Part shown: positions 26,040 through 38,300 of the stretch, one piece after another
Position numbering within the stretch: the stretch's first letter is position 1
Layout of the letters: each line of letters starts with the position of its first letter
Assembly: GCA_907164885.2 (NCBI GenBank)
Contig: OU015491.1
Span: 116,402,288 to 116,466,287, forward strand
Direction: 5' to 3'
Length of the DNA: 64,000 nt
Origin: Dolomedes plantarius
Taxonomy: Eukaryota; Arthropoda; Arachnida; Araneae; Dolomedidae
Position numbers and translations under genes: made by a program
The notes under the pieces: model-generated
Database searches by the model: none
What the model saw: only the letters and a program-made list of their open reading frames with translations
Told to the model about the DNA's origin: nothing

Positions 26040-29000
26040 TGGATCCCAAAATTTCTCGTATACTTACGATTTTCAATGAAATAGGGGTCTATCCATTAAT
26101 TAAAATGAATATTTCAGAATGGGTATTTAATAATAAGATCTATAATCTATTCTTAACAAAACTACATGAAATATTTTGAAAACATAAAATTATCGTCTGG
26201 CGCTTTATTTTTATTTTTGAATTGTGGTGGCATTTAAAATATCATTTGGCTTTCAATTTTGCTTGCCTACTCCATAATACTCTATTATTTAAAAATGGCT
26301 TGTAGTCGTAAAGAAACAACAATCAGCATTCGAAAATTGATTATTTTTCATCATACATAGTAGTGGTAAATCAGTTCAGAATATTGCTAAATTACTTAAT
26401 TTTCCCATTCTACTGTGCAGTATGTGATAAAACACTTTGAAGAAGAAAAGCTAATCAAAAACAAGGTAAGAAAAGGTCGTCCGGCAAAGTTAACAAAACG
26501 TGATCAGAGATTTATAATTAGAAAATTTGTGAAAAATCCACGTTTGAGTGCTGTAAAAGTTTCTGCAGAATTTAATGAAACATTTTCTATTTCAATTTCA
26601 CCGGAAACTGTTCGACGAGTTCTCAGAGCAGCTGGATTATATGGCCGTTCTGTCTGTAGAAAATTTTTTGTGAGTGAGAAAAATAGAAAGCCTAAGCTTT
26701 CTATTTTTCGCACTATCCATGATAAATAAGCCCCAAATGTATTGGAATAATGTCTTATTTGCCGATGAAAGCAAGTTTAACATTTTTGGTTCCAATGGGT
26801 GTATAATTGTATGGAGAAGAAAAAAATGAAGAACTTAATCCCAAGAACTTAGGAACAGTTAAGCATGGCGGTGGAGGTGTCCTTGTGTGGGGGTGCATGT
26901 CAGCATCAGGACTAGGTAATTTGGTATTTATTGATGGCATAATGAATCATGCTGCTTATATAAATATTTTAAGAGACAATTTAAAATTATCAGCCCAAAA
27001 TTTGGGTATTGGAAACATTTTTTTTTCTTTCAAGATAACGATCCTAAGCACACGGCTCTCAACGTTCGCCTCTGGTGTATCTATAATTGCCCACAAGTTT
27101 TGGAAACACCACTTCAATCTCCAGATTTAAACCCAATAGAACATATATGGAGACAACTGGAGGTTTGAGTACGAAAACACGACATTCACACGAAAAGAGA
27201 ACTAAAAACAATTATGATGGAAGATTGGATGAACATTGAATCAGAAATTACAAAAGAACTAGTGCAATCTATTCTCAGACGTTTAAAAGCTGTTGTGGAT
27301 GCTAAAGGATATCCTACTAAATATTAATTCAATGAAAAATTTGGATATTTACTAATATGTAGAGATTTTTTACAAGTGTACAATGACTTTTGTGAGATAA
27401 AGTTTGTCACTTTTTGATTATTAGTTTCTTAATAATAAAGTTTTACTATGTTTTTAAAATATTTCATGTAGTTTTGTTATGAATAGATTATATATATTAT
27501 TAAATACCCATTCTGAAATACTCATTTTAATTAATAGATAAACTTCTATTTCATTGAAAATCGTAAGTGTATGAATACATTTGGGAGCCACTGTATATAT
27601 ATATATATATATACACACACACCAAAAGAAAAACTTTAAACTGATCTAAGACAAAACTAGACATAGTTTAAGCAAAGTCAAGTTCCCAAAAATATGTTTG
27701 AGCTAAAAATTATATAATTGAACAATACCAATGGAGAAAATTATTTATTAAAGTCTAAAATTCAAAAATTTTAAAATACAACTGTATTACAATAAAACAG
27801 AATCACAGAAGATACTTAAGCTGGTATTTTAATAAAGAATTAAATATAGTGCATGGACACATACACATACGTCCATATTTTTATTCATTAGGCATAAGCA
27901 TTAATTTTGTAAAGTTGTTTCTTCATCTGTTATAGAAAGTTAAAGAAACTTACATAATTAGACCAAACAATACTGTTATAATTAATTATGTGGTTATAAT
28001 TAATTATGATAGGTGATTATTGTGTGTGTGTATAATTTAGAGGTATGTGCATTTAAAAATTAATAAGGTGGCTGAGTTTGGCTGGTGGATTTACGGTGGT
28101 TAATACAGGCTAGCTAGTTAAATAAATAAAAATAATAGTAATTTCTTGTCTGGCTTTAAAAGCTGAATATTCTTTAAACTTCTATGCTATCTACTACTGA
28201 CTTCTGCATGTAATACTATAGCTAGGTCCTCGCCATTTCGTTATACCATCCGATGCACCGATTCCCTGGCTGTGCGGGATGAGATGAGCAGGCGAAAGGA
28301 ATGTTGATGAGTTTTCCAATCTTGAGCCCGGCAAATAGGGGTTTCCGCGCAGTGATACAGGGTCCGGTGAGTCATACGTTATCAGTATGCGGCGCTAGAA
28401 GAGGAGTATTGTGGAAAAATAAAGTCTCGAGAGGAAAATTAAAAAGGAAGAAAATTATTCCTCAAACATCTGTGAAAAAAAATTCAAATTGGGGTTTCCA
28501 GAGTGCTTTCGCGGAACCCCAGTACAAGGCATCAGGTAGAACTATATGTTGTCTCTCTTCTGTTCGAGCGCATGCGTCAAAGTTTTCCTGAGAGAGGAGG
28601 AGAGAATTTTTCTCTCGCTCCACCGATTCCCATGAAGGAAACATCTCTCCCTATCCTACTAGCTGTTCCGCATCTCGTTATCGAAGATGACCATCCAAAA
28701 AGAGCGAAGGACCTGAAGGAGGGCCTTATAACTTAGCCCTGTTGGGCCTTATAACTTAGTATGCTGGCCAGCCAAACTTTCTTTTTCTTTTATTTCTCAT
28801 CCTTAATTTCCTTTTCTCTTAAGTCTCTTTCAGCTAAATCCGGGGGTTCGTAATTTTTATTTTATTTCTTTAATTTTATCATTTGATTTATTTTTTTTTG
28901 AGCTCATAGAATGATAAAGCGGCTTAAGCTAAATACCTTAGCGTCCTCTAAGGTTAGGGACGAAATCCATCAGCCACCTTTCTATTTGGTTTTTGTGTGT

Positions 29001-32000
29001 TATTAATATGTAGAGTACTGATATGATTTAACTTGTTTTTACTTATATATATATTATATCATGAAGTAACCTTTTCAAAAGGGGTAAATTGTATTTGTGA
29101 ATTTTAGGAAAGGCTAGTGTGTTAGCCAAGTTGCTCTCAATGATACCTCCCTTAGAGCGTTTTGTAAAATCCATAGAGAGGGGGAAGAGGTGTTGCTATA
29201 TGTAGTCATATACATAATTTGTGTATATCAAGATAGTTGGCCTAATGGCTATTAAAAAAATTAGTACTTGCCTCTAAAACTGCATTTAAGTTTATTTCTG
29301 CGTTTGTCTTTATGGAGTTAGAGAAACAAAAGAAACTAAAATCTATACGATCAGGCCTTTAACCTGTTAAACTTATTCCAAATTTTGATTGTCTTTATGG
29401 GGGGAGCCAACGAACAAGGTAAAGATGGGAGCATAATAATAATAATAACAAATTAAAACATAACAATACTATACAGTGATAATTCTAAACCTTTCATCCA
29501 GTAACCCTTAACACCTCAACTAAACACAACCACACTAAATGTTAACATAACAAAGAAAATAAATATTGAATTTAGCATTTTTATAGGCAAATTTTTAGCA
29601 ATTAAATTACAATATGTTAAACATGAAGACTTTTTTTTAGCTATCCATAAATAAGCAAAAAAATTTAAGATAGTTATTTTAAGCACAAATATAATTGTTG
29701 CACCAGTAATATTATTCCCCACTTTAGTATTAAATTATACAACTGAATTAAGATTTGAAAATAAATTTTCAAAAAATCCAAATTATAATGAAACAGAACA
29801 TGCATAAATACCTGCCCATTTTCAATATATTTTGCTCCAGCCAAAGTGTTCAAAAGCACCCCTCGGGGATTCCAGCTGGATTTAAAAAAAAGTAAAAAAA
29901 TTCCATGAACTACTCTGAACTCACATAAGATTATACAAGTTCATTTAAAATGTTTTGATAAAAACAAAAGGCAAGTTAAAAGATTTTTCTAAAATAGGGT
30001 TTTTTTTTTTTTTTTGGCTTTCTGCTATTTACTCCATGACAGTATAATACTAAGAAGGTAGGAAATAATGGATCCAAAAAGGTCAAAAATAAGGAAAAAT
30101 AAGGGCCTTGTATTTGTTTCTGAATTAGAACGATAACATTTCATACCAGTTCCTCTTATTAGATATGTGCTAACATCTGAGAATTTATTATTTGCCTTAA
30201 AAGTGGATGAATAACAGAAATGGCAACTCTTAAATATTAAAGAGGAACTAAATATAAATTAACACAAAAAATAAAGTGTATAAGTGAGAATGTCAAAGGT
30301 AGTCTATCTTGTAAACGATTTATTCCCTCACTAGAGAGCTAGGAAATTAATAAATTTTGTTCTCTAAATTTTCATCTATAAGTGAATATAAAACTATTAT
30401 TTGCTCTTCTTTTCATTATTTAACATTTACTTTCTATTTTTCTCTCATCACATTATATATGATTTTTTTCAGCAATTTATTAATGTAATTATATGAATAC
30501 ATTAATAAATGTATTTCAGCAATTTATTAATGTATTCATATAATTTCTCCTTTACTAAAACTTACCTAAACTTATATCTGAGAGGACTATCTGAATATTC
30601 AGGAGCCGGTAATCCACCACAAAATGATACGAATGAAGTTATCTGAAAAATAAATGCAATTTTTTAATATGAAACAAATAGTGAAAGAGATGTATAAAAA
30701 GATCAATTTTGACAGAAACAAAATTCTTTTGGTAATCTTTGGGATATTTTAGTATTATATTTTCAGGTACCATTACAGAATTTCAAATACAATTAAAGAA
30801 TTAATTATTAAATTTCTTTTTCCCTCAGAAAGAGAACAAATGATCACTTGCCTATCAATGTGTGGAATAGTGAATTATTTAGCAATGGGAAACCACTTGA
30901 GTGAATCCTTCAAATGATTTGATTACTAACAGTCACTCTAGTAGTTCAGTTATGAAAATTTCACTCAGAAAAAAAAGGGAGGGTACTTATACATCATACA
31001 TTGTGTTTCTTCCATTATTTTTTTTGACTCGTTTGTTTTGTGGCAGTTAGAGTCCAAGAATATTACTCAGTTAAATTTATATTATGTAATCATAATACTC
31101 TTATACTGATTTATTATTGAACATCTTACATACAATTTAATTTAAATAACAAAAAAATATATTAATTCAACTGTAATTCTGTCATTCTCATGTTCTTTTA
31201 ACCCTCTGAAGGCCAAACTGGCCTAACATTCAGAAGTCCAGACAGCCAGCCAAAATTCTCCTGATTGCCTCCCCTTCTAGTGCTTGGTAGGTGGTCATTC
31301 TACAGACAGTTCAACGTCACCGAAGAGTCATTCTTTAATTGTTTAAAACCGATCTCAGCAAACTTTATGAGCTGATGCTGATAGTGAGGCTGAACCCCAC
31401 CACGACAAATTTCAGTACAATTGTCAGGATGTTCTGTGGGGGAAGGAAAAGACGCTTTTCATTCTCAGCCAGACCGGTCTTTTGGGGTGAGCTGCAATAT
31501 GGGCCTTCAGTCATCAGAGGGTTAAATATTAAATGTATGAGGCTTTTACTAATTATTTAAACAAAAGGCTATAATTCAATAAACAAGCTATGCATCTTTA
31601 TTAGTACTGAAAAAAATGAATTATTTACACTACGAAAATTCACTACCATGCTTATGAATTTGGCCTAAAAATATAGATGGGGATTTGAGTGAGAAAAATG
31701 AAATAAAAATTTTATATTTCAACATATTGTTTCTCCTAAATTTTTTACATTTCAGCGTTGGCTGTGTAATGAAAAAAAAAACTGTAATCAATAAAGTACT
31801 TTTTTTTCTTTATTATGGAGGGGGATAAAATATGAATACATTGATCGCATAAAGAATTTGCAAAACCAAACTTTATTTATAGTTATACTAAAAAAAAATT
31901 ACTCAAGTGATTCCTAATGATTCATTTCAAAAGAAAATTCATTTATTAAATACTTCCCTAGGAAGATTTGACCATTTGACATCTTCTGAAGAGTCTTGAG

Positions 32001-33573
32001 AATGTAAAAACAAGATCAATAGACGTACTTAGTAGTTGAGCTGTTTAATTGTCTTGTTACTTTTTTAAAATCTCACATCATAATACATCAAAAAAGTAAC
32101 ATTCCTCTTAATAAATGTCGCAAATTTTCATTTTAATGCAAATTTCACATTTTCTTATCTTATAATTATTTTGCTTTATAACTACTGAAACTTTTTTGGA
32201 CCAATAATAAAGTTCAAATTTAATGAAACAATATATTTAGAATGAAATGTTTAAGGAAATTAACACTTTTATATTTGAAGAAAGTAGGCAATTTATGACT
32301 TGGGAATTCATTATTCTCCCTTAAATAATTGAGTTTCAGTGCATGGTTTCTACAAATTATTAGCTCAATTTCATTAATTATACCTACTGAAACATCACAA
32401 GATAATATAAAATGCCAATCAAAAGTTTTATATAAATAGGCATACAACAGAAGGAAAAAAAAACACTTCATGCTTTAGGGGTAAATATACTACTCTCTGA
32501 TTTAGCTCATTACAGTCCCATTACCTTTTAAAATCTGTCTTTCACATCAAAAGTTCATTTCTTTAACATTTGCAAATTTAAAAACTGTTAAAAATTATGT
32601 TTTATAATCAACTATATAAATAAAGCCTTTGTGCAATTGAACTTAATAATGTATAAAATAGTGTTTAATCTACAACCTTGCCTCCATTCAACTTGATCTC
32701 ATCAAAGCATTCCATTGCCAGTAAGTGATCAATGCCTGGATCCAGACCAACTTCGTTTACTACTGTGATGCCAGCATCAACAGCACTGAAATAAATTTAC
32801 AAATATAACAACTTACACTATTGTTATCTTGTACAAGTTAATAATTATTATTACACATAAATTACCAAATTTTCTTGCTAATTAAAGCATTCTCTGACTC
32901 ACAAGAGATTAATAAAATTTATTTTGTACTTATCTATATATATATATAAAACAGTTCCGTAACTGACTGACTCACTGACATAAAATGCACAGACCAAACT
33001 GCTGAAATTTTGCATGGTGATTCTTGTTATAGTGAAGGGGTGCACAAAGAAAGATTTTTGAAAAATTCTTAGGTTTTTAAAATTAAATTTTTAAGCTGTT
33101 TTTGTAACTTTTTTTAAGTTTGCAATTAAAATACTAATTTGAGGGTTATAAAATTTATACCACGAGAAAGATCATAAAAATTCCTTCAAAATGAAATCTT
33201 TTTTGAATCTTTACCTCCACTTTCTGATTTTTGGTGAATTTTCAAAGATTTTTAGAATTTAATTTATTAAATGATGATTACATGATTTCTTTTTCTGGTA
33301 CTTTAAATAAATTTATCGTCACATGCATAACAACTAAATAGACAAAAAAATTTTTTTTCCTTGTTAATTCGGCAGACGATTGAACATTATAAAAAAAAAA
33401 AAAATTTAAAATACAGTAAAAGATATGATCCTCAAACTGTACTATAATAATTGTACTATATTCTTTAGTATGTCCTATTAGATTTAATTTGAATATTTTC
33501 TTCTACATTATTTTGTCTATAAAAATATCCCTTATGATTTTTTTAAATATATATATATATATATTAATATATA

Positions 33574-33618
<45 letters not shown>

Positions 33619-35256
33619 CATCAATTGTATACATTGATCATTGTACTTATTATAAATATATATGTAATTTTTTTTTTTTTTTGCCATTTATTGCATACAT
33701 TGACCATTGTATTTAATTTGAATAAACTCCATAGCGAAGTGCGGGTTTTCAGCTAGTTTTTATATATTTAGAGACATGCTTCATAGGTAGTTCAAAATAA
33801 CTTTTTTCTTCAGCCAGATGATGGCCGAATGGCTGGGGTGTTGGTAATCAGTACCAGAGTCTGTGGGTTTGAGGCTCACTCTTGGCATGGATGTTTGTAG
33901 CTGTTCGGAATCAGCTCTAAGCAGTAGGTCTCAGTCTAATTAGCCCTCTTGTAGCAAAAAAATGACCATAATGCCCCAAACCAAACCAAATAACTTTAAT
34001 TGTAACAATAATAGAAGGTAATTACTCTTTCAATTTAAAATCTAATGATAAAGCAGTGTTTTAAAAGTATAATACTAGATTAAATTTCAACAACATAATC
34101 TTTTATGCAATGAATAAGCATGAGGTACATAAAATTACTACTAAACAGCACAATTAGTATTAAAAAAAAAAAGGCTAATTTAAAAATTTTTTTTCAGTTG
34201 ATCACTTGTTATCAGATCAATATCTACTGTCAGGTTTCTAAGATAGAACATAATAGCAGCACTTAATGATTATTTATCACTGCTTTAACTAGATTAGACA
34301 CAATATCAGTCAATCAAATACTCACGCTTGGTGGAGATTTTTCATTTCAGGAATTAAATAACTTGCAGTCACCATATTTGTTTTATGTCGGATACATCGT
34401 TCAGCTATTGTGGGATGTAGTGAATAAGGCAATAGACTGTAAAATTAAAAATAACGCATTAAATTCATTAACATATTAGACTAGATATTATAATTGAAAG
34501 TTACATTAACAATCAGGATTAATGGAACCAAAAGATAATTAAAAATTACATGACAAGAGGAATGGACACAGCATTATCATACAAAAACAATCTCAAAAAA
34601 TACTTTTAAGTATTTAAAAATAAATTTAACAGCAAATGAATTTTCACAATCATTCAATTATTAACATCAAGATACTCATATTTTGTCTCCTTTGTCGGAT
34701 TTATAAAGTATTAAAAAACGTAATAATGGATTAAAATATTAAACTTAAAATTTAAATGTCTAAAATAATTAAAATATGAAACAAATTTTGTGAAAATCAG
34801 AAATACCTAATAACAAGTGTTGAGTCTTCAATTAATTTGTCTAGTGGTCCTTTTCCAGTTGTAACATCTAGAACAACATGCTCAGCATTTTCAGTCTTAA
34901 CCAAAGCTTCACCTTGGTTCTGGAGAATAGAACCTAAAAGCGGATAATACATTAAAATCTAACAATTGATATATATACTAATAGCACAGTGAAACTAAAT
35001 CTCACTTCAATCTGATATTATTGGTTTTACAATGCATATAAACCACAATTCTTGGGAAACTCTCTTTGTTTCTCAAATCACAACTGATCAATATATATCC
35101 TGAGCTTGATTCACAAAGTTCGTAAATTATAATTCCATAACTTAATTATTTGGATAGACTGCATTGCTGGAAGCTAAGCCTTTCTTTCTATGCAAGATTT
35201 ACAGAACAATTGATATATCTTAGGAGGCAGCTACATAGTTTTGAAATTGTTGATCA

Positions 35257-35304
<48 letters not shown>

Positions 35305-38300
35305 CCTTTTTACTTTCACTGTTTATTTAGGCTTGAGATTTGCAAGATGGAAATGGTGCAAAATCCCCTAAAAAATTGCATGACATAACCTGACACACCT
35401 TCACAGGCATGAAGAAATAAAATTTTGAAGTGTACAACACAGCTTAATTTAAGTATCCCACTGAAAATTCTCCTATATATTTGTGAGAGATTTAAAATCA
35501 GGTAAAATTTGGTTGTATTCATTACATACAAAACTTGCCTGAAATCTTGATTGGGGGGGGGGGGGGGATCTTGAAATAAATTAAAATGTTAATATAAGTT
35601 CAGTTAAAAATCAGAAAAATGTAGATAACTTTAAGAACGTTTGTTTTTTCCCACTTTTTCAAACTGTGAAACTGAAGATTCCGATTATGTCTTTAGCCTT
35701 AACATAGTTTTTAACAATGATATGATCTATAACAAAAATTCGATGCTAAATTTTTTTTCTCATTATTTATATTATACTTATTTTTTTCATTGTATAACTT
35801 TTGAATGCTACTCAAATATCAATTCTATTGTTATTCAATTTCAAAAAATCATATTTTATGTTTTAAGGACCGTCCAGTAGTCAATCCACTGAGGAGGGGC
35901 CCTAACTGAATTCAATTCATGCCCCCCCCCCCATAAGTTAGAAGTATGCTACCCCTATGATTCCATCTTCAGTACATTGAAAAAAGAATTAACACATTAG
36001 CACATGCATTTATATGCAACGATTTGGATTATTACAGTGAGTGCACACAAATACTAAGTCCTACAAAGGCTGTATAACATAATGCTTAATCAATATGGGA
36101 CAAACCACAAAATATCTATAGGGTTGTAAGGCAGTTATTAAAAAAAATAAAAAGGATATATATATATATATGCATAAACAAAAATCAAGTTTTAATTTTC
36201 CAGTTTTATAGCTATACCAATGAAGTTTTTAGCTTATACAGTAATGCCATTTTGGGGTTCTAGACTTTAAAAGCAGACTTTAATACTATTTAAGTACATA
36301 ACAAAAATACTGTGTTGAAAATAAATTCTTTCCGTTTGTAAAAAAGATTTAGAACTTTATTTTTATAACAACTTTACTAAAGCTGTAGACACAAATTCAA
36401 CATACTAAAGTTCCATAGTTATAAACTACATAATACATCTGTTTAAAAATAAAATAAAATTTAAACCAACCTATTGTGACATGAATAGTTTGGTCTCTTG
36501 TCAAATATTCAACTAAAGGTCCAGCAACGTAGCCAGCTCCCAAGACTAATACTTTTTTAGTAGACGTTGCTGCGAGAGATTGGGCTTTCATTTGAGACCT
36601 AATGATGAAATTTGATACACAAGGCATTTTAAGAGAAAATTGAAAAAATCTTTACATTAAACCTTCATAATTTTGAAAGAGATGAAATAAAACACAATGA
36701 ATTTGATAATGTACAAAAAAAAAAAAAAACAGATGCTTTCTATTACTAAAGCTATATTTACAAAACTTAAAATGAAATTTGGCTCGTTTTACAGTTCTTA
36801 CATTTTCACCCAATTTCTCATAATTTATCAGTAACTATAATATTCTAAGAACAAATTTAAGTGACAATAATAAATTTGAGTTTTTTTTAAATCAAGTATA
36901 AATAAGCTTTAATAAAACGAGAGGGTTGTATTAAGAATGGTGGAGGATTCAACAGATTTTAACAAATAAAAATTGTCAAAAATTTATTTGTAAATAAGAA
37001 CAGACTGATTAAAAAATACTTAAAAAGAAATATTCTGTCTAATATTACTAAACTGAGGAATAAGGAAATGCTATAAATTAGAATAAAATGAAATAAATTT
37101 TAAAAAAGCATTCAGGGCATTAGGAAAAATTAAAAGTATAAAGTAACTAATTCAACTGTCTTGTCACAATATTAATGCATATATATAACTTATATAACAT
37201 AGGGAAAAAATAAATAATTAAATAAATAAATAAATAATGTCACATGGAAAATATATTTTATATTAACCAATAAAGTAAAAGCTTACAGTAAAACGCTTCA
37301 AACTCATTCCACCCTCTTTCCACTAACACCCTTAATCTTACCTCTCACATTCACGACTAACACACAATAATCTAAAATAAAGACATACAATATTCTATAT
37401 TTCAAAATTTTAGCTTAGTTTAAAAAATTGTAATTTAAAAATATAAGTACAGCGGTACCTCGACTTAAGAGTTTAATTCGTTCCAAGACGGAGCTCGTAA
37501 TTTGAAATACTCGTATCTCTAATCAATTTTCCCCCATTGAAATGAATGGAAATGCCATTAATTCATTCTGGGCTCCCCCCAAAACACAGCAATTTCTGGT
37601 TACATGTTTTTAAATAAGAAAAATGTTCTTTTAAATGACGAACGTTGTATAAAAACGCAATACAATAAAATGTAAGGCAATAAACTTGTTTTATTAAGTG
37701 TAATGTACAATATTTACCTTGGAGATCAGACTTGAAGATGCTGATGAAAGAGGAGGAGAAAAGCTGAACTGAAAAATTAAATCTTATTCGTTGATTTTTT
37801 ATCTTTTCGCCACATTTTCCTCGCTTTCGTTTTTATTTTAAGCTACCCTCTTGAAGTGAGACACGGAAGCTGAGCTATTGTTGCATCATTCACTGGGATG
37901 TAATGTCCAAATTCCTCTTTCTGAGAATCCGAAGATCGTTTTCTCAGAATCCGTAGAAAGAGGACAACTTGTGATCCTAGGACCAAGGTCATCCCATCCC
38001 CTAGAACCCATGGCGAGTACCAGTGTGGGGGCGGGAATCGAAGCTATCTCTCTGCGAGAGAGGGAGGATGTTGTTGGATTTCGGAGGGCGACTCAAGTGT
38101 GGACAGACCGAGCTGCTCTGGGTGATAATTGTTGAGTGTTAATCTCTAGGTTTTAGACTGGTCTTAGAATAATATGTATACAACTGTATAATAATTGTAC
38201 ATAAAGGTTGTAAAGATTATATGCTTCTCGTGTTCTCATTTGATGAGCACATGGCATTCGCTGTGCAAACTAGCTGTGGGGTATCTGAAGCTTGCTCGTA

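Noticed and set aside
33813..33990. Working tRNA-Leu gene
   Set aside because: Box-like elements are present but the arms do not pair and the unit is repeated with a SINE tail.
37878..38135. 85-codon frame in the 37450 element
   Set aside because: Open because the stretch is GC-rich. No recognised domain or splice context.
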